64,000 bases of DNA from Prosthecodimorpha hirschii (GCF_001305515.1 NZ_LJYW01000001.1:668307-732306), one strand, 5' to 3'; shown: positions 42,079 to 53,844, counted from the stretch's first letter. The notes: generated by a model from the letters alone, not told the origin. Numbers and translations are program-made.

Positions 42079-42849
42079 TCAGGCCGCTTCCATCATGGCC
42101 GCGCGGGTCTTCTGCGGCAGGTAGCTGAGCAGCATGTCGCGGATCACGGCCGGGCTCTTGTTCTCGCGGATCATCAGGACCCCGTCGATGACCAGCGTCA
42201 TGTTGATGCTCTCCTCCGCGGCGCGCAGCTGCAACTTGTCGGCGATCGGCAGCGCCACGACGTTGGCGAGCACGGCGCCGTAGAGCGTCGTCAAGAGCGC
42301 GACCGCCATGCCGGGGCCGATCTTCTTCGGGTCGTCCATGTGGCTGAACATCGAGATCAGACCGATGATGGTGCCGACCATGCCCATGCCCGGGGCGGCG
42401 TCGCCCAGGAACTTGAACAGCTTGTGGGCATCCTCCAGACGCTCGACATGCAGGTCGCGCTCGCGCTCCAGGCTCTCGCGGATGACCGGGAGATCGAAGC
42501 CGTCGGCGACCATGCGCATGCCCTTGGCGAGAAACTCGTCCTCGATCTCGACGGCCTCCAGGCCGAGCGCGCCCTGCTTGCGCACGATGTCGCTGAGCTC
42601 GGCGATCTTGTCGATCATGTCGCGCGCCGAGCCGTGATGCGAGAAGGTCACCGCCTTCAGGCCGGTGGTGAAGGCGGCGATGAAATGGCCGAGCGTGAAC
42701 CGCGCCATGGTGGTCGTCAGCGCGCCGCCGATGACCACGTTGGTGGCGAGCAGGTCCATGAACTGGCTGAGCTTCGAGCCCTCCATGAAAATGGCGATGA
42801 CCAGCACGCCGAAACCGCCGCCGATGCCGATGAAAGTCGCAATATCCAT
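42079..42849 (-). CDS. motA: MotA/PomA-like flagellar stator protein
   Basis: A 256-residue inner membrane protein with four helices. Start ATG 42849 gives MDIATFIGIGGGFGVLVIAIFMEG, the PomA/MotA opening; the upstream part of the frame is not MotA-like. The channel helices are DAAPGMGMVGTIIGLISMFSHMDDP (conserved Pro) and GMAVALLTTLYGAVLANVVALPIADKL. The length and motifs fit the shorter PomA-type branch, often Na+-driven, rather than the roughly 290-residue H+-type MotA. It forms the stator with MotB encoded next. Confidence 0.88.
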   Translation of the reverse strand: MDIATFIGIGGGFGVLVIAIFMEGSKLSQFMDLLATNVVIGGALTTTMARFTLGHFIAAFTTGLKAVTFSHHGSARDMIDKIAELSDIVRKQGALGLEAVEIEDEFLAKGMRMVADGFDLPVIRESLERERDLHVERLEDAHKLFKFLGDAAPGMGMVGTIIGLISMFSHMDDPKKIGPGMAVALLTTLYGAVLANVVALPIADKLQLRAAEESINMTLVIDGVLMIRENKSPAVIRDMLLSYLPQKTRAAMMEAA

Positions 42850-43042
42850 GTGAACGGCACCTGACGCGGTACAAAAAGGGTTCTTCGCGACCGTCAGAAT
42901 GCAGGAAAGACGGAAAGGAAGCGTTACCCCTGCGAACCTTCGCATGCACGACGGCCGCGAACCGTCATGCCGGCGGTGCGACGGAGCGGAGACGGAGCCG
43001 CGACGGAGCCGAGGCGACGAGGATGCCGGCGGGCGGCGCAGA

Positions 43043-43192
43043 GCCAGCAGAGCCAGCGGGGCCAGCGGGGCCAGCGGGGCCAGCGGGGCCAGCGGGGCCA
43101 GCGGGGCCAGCGGGGCCAGCGGGGCCAGCGGGGCCAGCGGGGCCAGCGGGGCCAGCGGGGCCAGCGGGGCCAGCGGGGCCAGCGGGGCCAGC
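43043..43192. repeat. 9-bp minisatellite, 15 perfect GCCAGCGGG units
   Basis: One variant unit (GCCAGCAGA) is followed by 15 perfect tandem copies of GCCAGCGGG (43052-43186) and a partial copy. The 9-bp period keeps every frame open: one minus-strand frame and one plus-strand frame read Gly-Pro-Ala, and another plus-strand frame reads Ala-Ser-Gly. The perfect copies suggest recent slippage expansion. Confidence 0.9.
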
Positions 43193-43275
43193 CGTCAGTC
43201 CGGAGCCGCGGTTGTCAAGCCGCGAGAGGTACCCAGGCTCTCCCACGGCCTGCTTCGTCGCTCTCGGCTCCTTCT

Positions 43276-43320
43276 CCTTCTCCCCTCCGGGGAGAAGGTG
43301 GCCGAAGGCCGGATGAGGGG
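43276..43320. repeat. Intergenic palindromic repeat, copy 1
   Basis: A 10-bp perfect hairpin (CCTTCTCCCC / GGGGAGAAGG, 3-nt loop) is followed by a second small hairpin (GGCC-GAA-GGCC) and GGATGAGGGG. This unit type is widespread between genes in Hyphomicrobiales and other GC-rich Proteobacteria. It is inverted relative to the copy at 43401. Confidence 0.6.
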
Positions 43321-43400
43321 CTGAATGCTGAAATCCTTGACGAATCGGCGGTCCGGGCCGCGACTTGGACCGGCAGGATGCCCCGTGTCCGCGGCCTCGT

Positions 43401-43452
43401 CCCCCTCATCCGCCCTTCGGGCACCTTCTCCCCCCTCCGGGGGGCGAAGGGG
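43401..43452. repeat. Intergenic palindromic repeat, copy 2 (inverted)
   Basis: This is the reverse-oriented counterpart of 43276-43320: CCCCCTCATCCG, then a CCC-TTC-GGG hairpin, then CCTTCTCCCCCC with a complementary GGGGGG arm. The two copies form an inverted pair 80 bp apart. Confidence 0.6.
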
Positions 43453-43611
43453 AAGGAGACGCGAGATCGGCGCAGCGGACCTCCGCAGCCGCCGCCCTGC
43501 CGCGCCGCTCGGGCCGAGCCGATGACAGCCGCGGGCGCCGGCGCTAAACCCATCCGACCGCGCCCGCCGGGTCGCGCCACCGCACCCGCAGCGGACGCGT
43601 CACCGGGTCCC

Positions 43612-45051
<1,440 letters not shown>

Positions 45052-45104
45052 GACGTATCCTTGTTGGTCGGGTCCGCTGCGGGGTCAGGGCCGCAGCCGG
45101 GCGC

Positions 45105-46237
45105 TCAGGCGTTGCGCGGGTCCTTCGGGCCGGCGACGAAGGCCGGCATCAGGATGCGGAAGACGGTGCGGCGGGGCTGGCTCTCGCATTCGACCACGCC
45201 GCCGTGATCGCGCACGATCTTGGCGACGAGTGCGAGCCCCAGTCCGGACCCGTTGGTCTTGGTGGTCACGAAGGGGTCGAACAGATGCGGCAGCAGGTCC
45301 TCGGGCACGCCGGGGCCGTTGTCGCGCACGCAGAATTCCATCGGCAGCGTGACCTTGTCGCGCGAGCCCTGCACCGACAGCCGCACGCCCGGCCGGTAGG
45401 CCGTCGACAGCGCGATCTCGCCGTCCGCCTGTCCGTTGATCGCCTCGGCGGCGTTCTTGACCAGGTTCAGGAACACCTGGACCAGTTGGTCGCGATTGGC
45501 CAGCACCGGCGGCAGGGACGGGTCGTATTCCTCGACGATCTTGACGTTGCGGGCGAAACCCGACAGCGCCAGCCGCTTCACGTGATCGAGCACAGTGTGG
45601 ATGTTGACCGCCGTGCGCTCGATCGGCCGCTCGTCGGAGAACACCTCCATGCGGTCGACCAGCTTCACGATTCTGTCGGCCTCGTCGCAGATCAGCCGGG
45701 TCAGGGCGCGGTCCTGGTCGTCGCAGGACTGTTCGAGCAGCTGCGCGGCGCCGCGGATGCCCGAGAGGGGGTTCTTGATCTCGTGCGCCAGCATGGCGGC
45801 CAAGCCGGTCACCGTGCGGGCGGCGCCGCGATGGGTCAGCTGGCGGTCGATCTTGTCGGCCATGGTCCGCTCCTGCAGCATGACCACCACCGCGCCGGGA
45901 TCGTCGAGCACCGGGCCGGCATAGATGTCGACGATCTTCTCGGTGCCGATGCGCGGGCTCGACACGTCGACCCGATATTCCGAGACCGGGGCCTGGCGTT
46001 CGCGCACCTGGTTGATCAGTTCCAGAAGCGGGCTGCCGAAGGGCACGAAATAGCCGAGCGAATGGCGGGCCATGAAGGCCGCGCTCGCCTGGAAGAAATT
46101 CTGGGCGGCGTCGTTGGCCTCCTGAATGACGCCGTTGGCGCCGATCATGATGACCGGATTCGGCAGGGCGTTGAGCACCGCCGCAGCGGGGCCGTCCGTG
46201 GCCGGTTCCATGTCGCGTCTCCTCAGCGGGATCGGGG

Positions 46238-46241
<4 letters not shown>
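45105..46241 (-). CDS. ntrB: Nitrogen regulation sensor kinase NtrB
   Basis: A 378-residue soluble histidine kinase/phosphatase. A PAS domain (about 20-130; [28 protein letters not shown]) precedes the H-box [22 protein letters not shown] with phospho-His, and the ATPase domain with N-box [11 protein letters not shown]1 [22 protein letters not shown] and G2 GSGLGLALV. There is no membrane segment. ATG 46241 overlaps dusB (ATGA) and has AGGAGA upstream; ATG 46211 also has a good ribosome site and gives a 10-residue shorter protein. It is controlled by PII in relatives. Confidence 0.96.
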
Positions 46242-47293
<1,052 letters not shown>

Positions 47294-47428
47294 CGAATGT
47301 GCATTCGTGGCGTTTGATTATATATGTGGCATAATCTGGCCGAAGAGCAAGCGTCATCCCGCATTGCAACACGGGTTTTCCCGAATATCGGTGAATGCAC
47401 CGGCGTCTCGGCGGCCTGAACGACAGGC
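47294..47428. promoter_or_regulatory. Divergent promoter region between dusB and ispDF
   Basis: A 135-bp gap contains an A+T-rich stretch (about 47312-47335, including TATATATG and CATAAT) suited to -10 elements. No sigma54-type GG-N10-GC signature was recognised. Individual promoters cannot be placed with confidence. Confidence 0.35.
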
Positions 47429-48646
47429 ATGACAGCACGAATGCAACCCCAGGATCAGTCCATTGCCGTCATCGTGGTCGCCGCCGGCTCCGGAACCCGC
47501 GCCGGCGGCCTGCCGAAACAGTATCGATCGATCGGACGCCGGCCGATCCTGGCGCGCAGCCTGGGCGCCTTCATGGCATTGCCGGCGATCGGCCGGATCG
47601 TCTGCGTGATCGACCCGGCCTTCGAGGCCGAATACCGCACGGCGATCGACGGCCTGGCCGACGATCCGCGTCTCACGGAACCGGTCGCCGGGGGCGCGAC
47701 CCGGCAGGCGAGCGTGCTGGCGGGCCTGGAGGCCCTGGCGCCGTTCGCACCGGATCTCGTCCTGATCCACGATGCGGCGAGGCCATTCGTCGCACCCGTC
47801 GCCATCGCCCGCCTGATCGACCGGCTCGCGGCCGTGCCGGCCGCCCTGCTTGCCCATCCGGTGGTCGATACCTTGAAGCACGCCGATGCCGACGGCCGGG
47901 TGATCGGCACCCGGGCGCGCGACGGGCTGTGGGCGGCGGAAACCCCGCAGGGCTTCCGGTTCGCGGCCCTCCTCGACGCGCATCGCCGGGCCGCCGCCGA
48001 AGGCCGCACCGACTTCACCGACGATGCCGCGGTCGCCGAATGGGCCGGGCTGCCGGTCGCCGTCGTGGCGGGCGAGCCGGGCAACCTGAAGATCACCTCG
48101 CTGGCCGATCTCGAAGCGGCCGACCGGAGGCTCCGCATGGAGGAATTCCTGGCGCTCGGCGATGTCCGCGTCGGCACCGGCTACGACGTGCACCGCTTCA
48201 CCGACGGCGACGCGGTCGTGCTCGGCAATGTGCGCATCCCGCACGAGGCGAAGCTCGAGGGCCATTCGGACGCCGACGTGGCGCTGCATGCGCTGACCGA
48301 CGCCATCCTGGGCGTGCTCGGCGAGGGCGACATCGGCACGCATTTCCCGCCCTCCGACATGCGCTGGCGCGGCGCCGATTCGGCGGTGTTCCTCGCCGAG
48401 GCGGCGCGGCGCGTCGCAGCCCGCGGCGGCGTCATCGCCCATGCCGACATTTCGATCATCGCCGAGGCGCCCAAGATCGGCCCCCATCGCGAGGCCATGC
48501 GGGCGCGCATCGCCGCGATCCTGGGCATCGGGGTCGACCGGGTCGGCGTCAAGGCGACCACCAACGAGGCACTCGGCTTCATCGGCCGACGCGAGGGCAT
48601 CGCGGCCATCGCCACCGCGACGGTGCGCCTGCCCTTCCCGACCTGA
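47429..48646 (+). CDS. ispDF: Bifunctional IspD/IspF enzyme of the MEP pathway
   Basis: A 405-residue fusion typical of alphaproteobacteria. The IspD half (about 8-235) makes CDP-methylerythritol: VVAAGSGTRAGGLPKQY nucleotide loop and LIHDAARPFV. The IspF half (about 248-405) cyclises the product of IspE: metal ligands in GTGYDVHRF, then LEGHSDADVALHALTDAILG and GDIGTHFPPSD, ending in TNEALGFIGRREGIAAIA. It carries out steps 3 and 5 of isoprenoid precursor synthesis. It diverges from dusB, and cinA-C follows 30 bp downstream. Confidence 0.97.
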   Translation: MTARMQPQDQSIAVIVVAAGSGTRAGGLPKQYRSIGRRPILARSLGAFMALPAIGRIVCVIDPAFEAEYRTAIDGLADDPRLTEPVAGGATRQASVLAGLEALAPFAPDLVLIHDAARPFVAPVAIARLIDRLAAVPAALLAHPVVDTLKHADADGRVIGTRARDGLWAAETPQGFRFAALLDAHRRAAAEGRTDFTDDAAVAEWAGLPVAVVAGEPGNLKITSLADLEAADRRLRMEEFLALGDVRVGTGYDVHRFTDGDAVVLGNVRIPHEAKLEGHSDADVALHALTDAILGVLGEGDIGTHFPPSDMRWRGADSAVFLAEAARRVAARGGVIAHADISIIAEAPKIGPHREAMRARIAAILGIGVDRVGVKATTNEALGFIGRREGIAAIATATVRLPFPT

Positions 48647-48676
48647 CGGAGCCCGCGACGTGTCGGAGAGCCTGCC

Positions 48677-49168
48677 ATGACCGATCTCGCCCCCCTCCTG
48701 CCCGCCGCCGAGGCCCTGATCCGGCGCGCGGCCGCGGCCGGCCTGATGATCGCGACGGCGGAATCCTGCACCGGCGGCCTGATCGCCGGGCTGCTGACCG
48801 AGATTGCCGGCTCCTCCGCCGTGGTCGAGCGCGGCTTCGTGACCTATTCGAACGAGGCCAAGATGGAGCTGATCGACGTGCCGCCGGGGCTCCTCGCCCA
48901 GTTCGGCGCCGTCAGCCGCGAGACCGCCCTGGCCATGGCCGAGGGCGCCCTGGCGCATTCCCGCGCCGATCTGGTCGTCGCCGTCACCGGCATCGCCGGC
49001 CCGGGCGGCGGCTCGGCCGCAAAGCCGGTCGGCCTCGTCCATCTCGCCGCCGGGCGCCGCGGCGCGCCCCTCGAACATCGCGAGATGCACTACGGCGCGA
49101 TCGGCCGCTCGGCCGTGCGCCTCGCCACGATCCGCACCGCCCTGGAAATGTTCGAAGCCGCCTTCTGA
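48677..49168 (+). CDS. CinA C-terminal family protein (nicotinamide-nucleotide amidohydrolase)
   Basis: A 163-residue stand-alone CinA C-terminal domain (PncC type), which deamidates nicotinamide mononucleotide for NAD recycling. Family motifs: TAESCTGGLIAGLLTEIAGSSAVVERGFVTYSNEAK with the catalytic Ser, VSRETALAMAEGAL and VAVTGIAGPGGGSAAKPVGLVHLA. It commonly lies after ispDF in alphaproteobacteria. Confidence 0.93.
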   Translation: MTDLAPLLPAAEALIRRAAAAGLMIATAESCTGGLIAGLLTEIAGSSAVVERGFVTYSNEAKMELIDVPPGLLAQFGAVSRETALAMAEGALAHSRADLVVAVTGIAGPGGGSAAKPVGLVHLAAGRRGAPLEHREMHYGAIGRSAVRLATIRTALEMFEAAF

Positions 49169-49202
49169 CCGCGCGAGAGGGCGGCCGGAAGGCGGCCTCG
49201 CT

Positions 49203-51305
49203 TCAGCGGCTTTGCGCCCAGTCGGCCAGGGTGCGCCCTTGCTGGACGAGTTCGACCAGCAGCCGGGCCGGCTCGAAGCCGGGGCCGCCGGCGGCGTGGG
49301 CCTCCTCGATCCAGCCGAGCACGGTCGGCAGGCCGATCGCGTCGGCCTCGAACATCGGGCCGCCGCGCCAGGCCGGGTAGCCGTAGCCGTGGATCATGAC
49401 CATGTCGACATCGAGCGGACGCAGCGCGATGCCCTCCTCCAGGATGCGCGCGCCCTCGTTGGCCATGACGGCGAGCGCCCGGCGCTGGATCGTCTCCGCC
49501 GCGACCGGCCGGGCCGTGACGCCCTTGCGCGCCCGCTCCTCCGCGATCACCGCCTCGACCACCGGATCCGTCTTGGCCTTGCCGGAGGCGTAGTCGTACC
49601 AGCCGGCACCGGTCTTGCGGCCGAGCCGGCCCATCTCGCAGAGCCGGTCGGGGATGTCGACATAGCGCACGTCCGGCGCGCGGTCGGCCATGTTGCGCTT
49701 GCGCCAGGACCAGGAGATGTCGAGGCCGGAGAGGTCGTAGACCGCGAAGGGGCCCATCGGGAAGCCGTAGGCGGTCATCGCCGCATCGATCGCGGCCGGG
49801 CTGGCGCCGTCCTCGACCAGGAACTCGTAGTGCCGGCGCACGGTCGCCCAGATGCGGTTGCCGATGAAGCCGTCGCAGACCCGGGCAAAGACCGGCAGCT
49901 TGCCGAGCTTCAGGGCGACCGCGAAGGCCGTCGCCAGCACGTCGGGCGCGGTATCGGCGGTCTCGATCACCTCGACCAGGCGCATGACGTTGGCCGGCGC
50001 GAAGAAGTGCAGGCCGCACATTTCGGCCGGCCGGCCGGTCGCCGCGGCGATCCGGTTGGGGTCGAGATAGGAGGTGTTGGTGGCCATCACGGCGCCCGGA
50101 CGGACGACCTTGTCGAGCCGGCGGAACAGGTCGCGCTTGACCTCGGCATCCTCGAACACCGCCTCCACGACCAGATCGGCCGTGCCCAGATCGCCGATCT
50201 CGGTGGTGATGTCGATGGCGGCGGCCTTGACGCCGACCGCGTCGGCCGGGATGCGCTTGCGTTCCGCATAGCCCTGATAGAGGCCGTGGATGCGCTCGGC
50301 CGCGCGCTTGGCGGCGGCCGCATCGGTCTCCAGCACCGTGACCGTATAGCCGGCATCGGCCGCCGCGACGGCGATTCCCGCCCCCATCGTGCCGCCGCCG
50401 ACCACCGCGATGGTCGAAACCGCGCGCGGCTTGACGCCGTCGAGCATCGGCAGCTTGGAGAGCTCCCGTTCGCCGAAGAAGGCATGCCGCAGGGCCTTGG
50501 CCTGCGGATGGCCGACGAGCTTCAGGAAGCGCGCCCGTTCGGCGGCCAGGCCGGCGGCGAAGTCGAGCGTCAGCGCATCGGCGACGGCGCGGGCGGCCTC
50601 GCCCGGCGACAGCTGCCCGCGGGCGCGCTCGACCGCCTTGGCGATCAGTTTCTCGGCCTCGGCCGCATCGAGCGGCGGCACCGGGCGTGCGGAAACCGGC
50701 ACCGGCATCGTGCCGGCGGCGAGCCAGGCCTCGACCGCCGCCAAGGCGCGGTCGGCAAACTCCTCGCCGGGCTCGAGATCGACCACCGCGTCGGCGATGC
50801 CGAGCTTCTGCGCCTCACCGGCACCGATGCGCCGACCGGAGGTGACCGCCTCGATGGCGGTCGCAATGCCGGTCAGGCGCGGCAGCCGCTGGGTGCCGCC
50901 GGCCCCCGGAATGATGCCGAGCTTGACCTCGGGCAACCCGACCTCGGCGCGCGAGTCCATCACCCGCCAGCAGCAGCCGAGCGCCACTTCGAAGCCGCCG
51001 CCGAGCGCGGTGCCGTGGATCGCCGCGGCCCAGGGCTTCGGCGAGGCCTCGATCCGGGCGATCACGTCGGTCAGCAGCGGCTCCAGCGGCCCCTTGCCGA
51101 ACTCGCGGATATCGGCGCCGGCGATGAAAGTGCGGCCGCGGCACAGGATCAGGGCGGCGGCGACCTTCGCATCCGCCTCCACGGCCGCGACCGCATCGCT
51201 AAGCCCCTGGCGCACGGCCTGCGACAGCGCATTCACCGGCGGGTTGTCGACCCACACGATGGCGACCTTCCCCCGAACCTCGATCACGACCGGCCCCGAC
51301 GCCAT
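49203..51305 (-). CDS. Bifunctional enoyl-CoA hydratase/3-hydroxyacyl-CoA dehydrogenase (FadJ/FadB-like)
   Basis: A 700-residue two-step beta-oxidation enzyme. The crotonase domain (about 5-190) includes RTFIAGADIREFG, GTALGGGFEVALGCCWRV (oxyanion loop) and GLPEVKLGIIPGAGGTQRL with the catalytic Glu. The dehydrogenase domain (about 295-690) begins with the NAD loop VVGGGTMGAGIAVAAADAGYTVTV and has HFFAPANVMRLVEVI with the catalytic His and GFIGNRIWA. ATG 51305 (MASGPVVIEV) gives the standard start. No thiolase lies next to it, so its partner is elsewhere. Confidence 0.94.
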   Translation of the reverse strand: MASGPVVIEVRGKVAIVWVDNPPVNALSQAVRQGLSDAVAAVEADAKVAAALILCRGRTFIAGADIREFGKGPLEPLLTDVIARIEASPKPWAAAIHGTALGGGFEVALGCCWRVMDSRAEVGLPEVKLGIIPGAGGTQRLPRLTGIATAIEAVTSGRRIGAGEAQKLGIADAVVDLEPGEEFADRALAAVEAWLAAGTMPVPVSARPVPPLDAAEAEKLIAKAVERARGQLSPGEAARAVADALTLDFAAGLAAERARFLKLVGHPQAKALRHAFFGERELSKLPMLDGVKPRAVSTIAVVGGGTMGAGIAVAAADAGYTVTVLETDAAAAKRAAERIHGLYQGYAERKRIPADAVGVKAAAIDITTEIGDLGTADLVVEAVFEDAEVKRDLFRRLDKVVRPGAVMATNTSYLDPNRIAAATGRPAEMCGLHFFAPANVMRLVEVIETADTAPDVLATAFAVALKLGKLPVFARVCDGFIGNRIWATVRRHYEFLVEDGASPAAIDAAMTAYGFPMGPFAVYDLSGLDISWSWRKRNMADRAPDVRYVDIPDRLCEMGRLGRKTGAGWYDYASGKAKTDPVVEAVIAEERARKGVTARPVAAETIQRRALAVMANEGARILEEGIALRPLDVDMVMIHGYGYPAWRGGPMFEADAIGLPTVLGWIEEAHAAGGPGFEPARLLVELVQQGRTLADWAQSR

Positions 51306-51534
51306 GCCTGCTTCTCCCACGATCAACTCGCAACGGGTCGTAGCCGAGGATGCCGCCCGCGACAACGCAGAGGATTGTGCGAAGGCATCGAGACCTGCGG
51401 GACAGGCGCATGTGGTCTGCGCCAGCCGGGCGCAATCCGGCGCCCGTTTCGTAGTTTCCCTTATGGCAGCACCCCGTAGCCCGCGTGCTAGTGTTCTCTT
51501 TTCTCGGACAAATCATCTGCACGAAAGCCGAGCC

Positions 51535-53277
51535 ATGACCGATTCCGCCTTGCGGCAGCCCCGCCCTCGCCCGGACAGTTTCGCGGAGCTGTTCACGCCG
51601 AAGCTCGTCACCAGCCTGCGCGAAGGCTATGACGGCAAGCGCTTCGTCGCCGACGTGGTGGCCGGACTGACGGTCGCCATCGTGGCGTTGCCGCTGGCCA
51701 TGGGCATCGCCATCGCGTCGGGCACGACGCCCGATCGCGGCCTGTTCACCGCCATCGTGGCCGGCTTCATCATCTCGGCCTTCGGCGGCAGCCGCTTCCA
51801 GATCGGCGGCCCGACGGCAGCCTTCATCGTGGTCGTCTACCGGACGATCGAGACGCACGGCTATGACGGCCTGATCGTGGCGACGCTGATCGCCGGCCTG
51901 ATCCTGATCGCGATCGGCTATCTGCGCCTCGGCACCTACATCAAATACATCCCCTACCCGGTCACGATCGGCTTCACGGCCGGCATCGGCATCACCATCT
52001 TCGTCAGCCAGGTGGCCGACCTGTTCGGCCTGACCACCGCGAAGCTGCCCGGCGAGTTCGTCGCCAAGGTCGAGGCCCTGTGGGCGGCGCTGCCGACGCT
52101 CAATCCGTTCGCGGTGGCGCTGTCGGCGATCTCGCTGGGGCTGATTCTCGGGCTCCGGCACTACCGGCCGAAATGGCCGGGCTTCCTGATCGCAGTCGTG
52201 CTGGCCTCGGTGGCGACCGCCGTCTTCGCGCTCGACGTGGTCACGATCGGCTCCAAATTCGGCGGCATCCCGCGCGTGCCGCCGACGCCGCAATTCCCGG
52301 CCCTGTCGCTGGCCGGCGTCAAGGCGGTGCTGCCCGACGCGATCACCATCGCGATCCTGGCCGGCATCGAGTCGCTCCTGTCGGCCGTGGTCGCCGACGG
52401 CATGACCGGCCGGCGGCATCGGTCCAACTGCGAGCTGGTCGCCCAGGGCTTCGCCAATGTCGGTTCCGCCCTGATCGGCGGCCTGCCGGCGACCGGCGCC
52501 ATCGCGCGCACCGCGACCAACATCCGGTCCGGCTCGACCGGCCCGATCTCCGGCGTCCTGCACGCCGTCTTCCTGCTCGTCTTCGTGCTGGTCGCCGCCC
52601 CGCTCGCCTCCTATGTGCCGCTCGCGGTGCTGGCCGCCATCCTGGCCATCGTCGCCTGGAACATGAGCGAGGTGCATGTCGTCTGGCGGCTCCTGCAGAA
52701 TTCCGGCTGGGGCGACCGCGTCGTTCTGACCGCCACCATGCTGCTGACCGTCTTCTATGACCTGACGGTCGGCATCGAGGTCGGCGTCGTGCTCTCCGCC
52801 ATCCTGTTCATGCACCACATGGCCGAGGCGGTGGCGGTCGAGGCGCATGGCCAGGCCGGCGCGCTGCCCGGCGGGATGATCGGCCGCGATCAGGCCGACG
52901 ACGACGGCCGGCCCTACGATCCGAGCCAGCAGACCCGCGAGGATGTGGTCGTCTACCGGATCAGCGGACCGTTCTTCTTCGGCGCCGCCAACCAACTGTC
53001 GACCACGCTGTCGCGCATCGGCACCCGCCCGAAGCGCCTGGTGCTGGACTTCTCGGCCGTGCCGCTGGTCGACACGACCGGCGCCGCGACGCTGCGCGGC
53101 GTCGTCGAGGACATGCGCAAGCGCGGCGCCGACGTGGTGCTGACCGGCATGTCGCGCCCGGTGCGCCGGTCCCTGGTCCGCTTCGGCATCCGCCGGCCCG
53201 AGGTCAGCGTGCTGACCGCCCCGACCGTCGAGATCGCCCTCGCCCAGATGGACCACCAGGAACTGGCCGCCGAGTGA
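51535..53277 (+). CDS. SulP-family anion transporter with STAS domain
   Basis: A 580-residue transporter. The membrane domain (about 38-435, 12-14 helices) has the SulP opening DVVAGLTVAIVALPLAMGIAIASGT, SAFGGSRFQIGGPTAAFIVVV and ESLLSAVVADGMTGRRHRSNCELVAQGFANVGSALIGGLPATGAIARTATNI. A cytoplasmic STAS domain follows (about 460-575; RPKRLVLDFSAVPLVDTTGAATL). Bacterial members carry sulfate, bicarbonate or C4-dicarboxylates; the substrate is not resolved here. The true start is ATG 51535; the long upstream frame is antisense to the FadJ-like gene. Confidence 0.94.
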   Translation: MTDSALRQPRPRPDSFAELFTPKLVTSLREGYDGKRFVADVVAGLTVAIVALPLAMGIAIASGTTPDRGLFTAIVAGFIISAFGGSRFQIGGPTAAFIVVVYRTIETHGYDGLIVATLIAGLILIAIGYLRLGTYIKYIPYPVTIGFTAGIGITIFVSQVADLFGLTTAKLPGEFVAKVEALWAALPTLNPFAVALSAISLGLILGLRHYRPKWPGFLIAVVLASVATAVFALDVVTIGSKFGGIPRVPPTPQFPALSLAGVKAVLPDAITIAILAGIESLLSAVVADGMTGRRHRSNCELVAQGFANVGSALIGGLPATGAIARTATNIRSGSTGPISGVLHAVFLLVFVLVAAPLASYVPLAVLAAILAIVAWNMSEVHVVWRLLQNSGWGDRVVLTATMLLTVFYDLTVGIEVGVVLSAILFMHHMAEAVAVEAHGQAGALPGGMIGRDQADDDGRPYDPSQQTREDVVVYRISGPFFFGAANQLSTTLSRIGTRPKRLVLDFSAVPLVDTTGAATLRGVVEDMRKRGADVVLTGMSRPVRRSLVRFGIRRPEVSVLTAPTVEIALAQMDHQELAAE

Positions 53278-53284
53278 TCGGGCC

Positions 53285-53331
53285 CGGCCCGACGGGCCGA
53301 CATTCGGTTGATTGGCCCGGACCGACGGGCC
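53285..53331. terminator. Pair of GC hairpins between convergent genes
   Basis: CGGCCC-GAC-GGGCCG (53285-53299) and GGCCCG-GACCGA-CGGGCC (53314-53331) lie in the 87-bp gap between the convergent SulP and Lrp genes. They could end transcripts from either side, although neither is followed by a clear U-run. Confidence 0.4.
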
Positions 53332-53364
53332 GAAAATCGTCGGGTGTGGCCGGGGCCCGACGGT

Positions 53365-53844
53365 TCACCCGCCGGACCCGGCGCGCAACGGTAGCGCGCC
53401 GCCGCTCTTCAGCGTCTCGATCACGATGCGCGAGGTGACATGGGCGACGGTCTCGTGCGCGAGCAGGACCGTGTTGACGAAATCCGCGAAGCTCTTCAGG
53501 TCGCGGACCGCGATCTTGATCAGATAGTCCATGTCGCCGGTCAGCGCGTGGGCCTCGAGCACCTCGTCGCAATCGGCGATGACATCGCGGAAGCGGCGCG
53601 CATTGTGTTCGGAATGGCGCGACAGCTGCACGTTGACGAAGGCCGTCACGCCGAGCCCGAGCCGCTCGCCGTCGATCTCCGCTCGGTAGCGCCGGATCAC
53701 GCCCGCCTCCTCCAGCGCCTGCCGGCGCCTCGAGCATTGCGAGGCGGAGAGGTGCACACGCTCGGCCAGTTCCTGGTTGGTCAACCGACCGTCCGTCTGG
53801 AGCGCGGCGAGCAGGCGCAGATCGTAGCCATCCAGTGCGATCAT
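53365..53844 (-). CDS. Lrp/AsnC-family transcriptional regulator
   Basis: A 159-residue regulator. The AsnC-type helix-turn-helix (about 5-55) reads LDGYDLRLLAALQTDGRLTNQELAERVHLSASQCSRRRQALEEAGVI; the RAM effector domain (about 65-150) contains VLEAHALTGDMDYLIKIAVRDLKSFADFV, the Lrp ligand-binding loop. It is divergent from the 4-hydroxyphenylpyruvate dioxygenase gene and probably senses tyrosine, phenylalanine or a derivative to control it, as such pairs do in other Proteobacteria. Confidence 0.93.
   Translation of the reverse strand: MIALDGYDLRLLAALQTDGRLTNQELAERVHLSASQCSRRRQALEEAGVIRRYRAEIDGERLGLGVTAFVNVQLSRHSEHNARRFRDVIADCDEVLEAHALTGDMDYLIKIAVRDLKSFADFVNTVLLAHETVAHVTSRIVIETLKSGGALPLRAGSGG

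Larger units (their letters stand above)
42850..43611. other. Intergenic gap with a minisatellite and inverted palindromic repeats
   Basis: This 762-bp gap between motA (start) and ntrC (end), both on the minus strand, holds the motA upstream region, a 9-bp tandem repeat (43043-43192) and two inverted copies of a palindromic element (43276-43320, 43401-43452). Open frames crossing it on both strands come from the repeat composition and show no ribosome site or family motif. Confidence 0.7.

Noticed and set aside
43043-43192. CRISPR array
   Set aside because: The units are contiguous 9-mers without spacers, and no cas genes are present in the window.
42965-43246. Collagen-like Gly-Pro-Ala protein on the minus strand
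   Set aside because: It is created by the 9-bp minisatellite; no ribosome site, signal peptide or flanking domain was seen. Kept only as a finding about the repeat.
51199-53256. 685-residue minus-strand open frame under the SulP gene
   Set aside because: Same complement-of-membrane-protein composition; the SulP frame has clear helices and a STAS domain.
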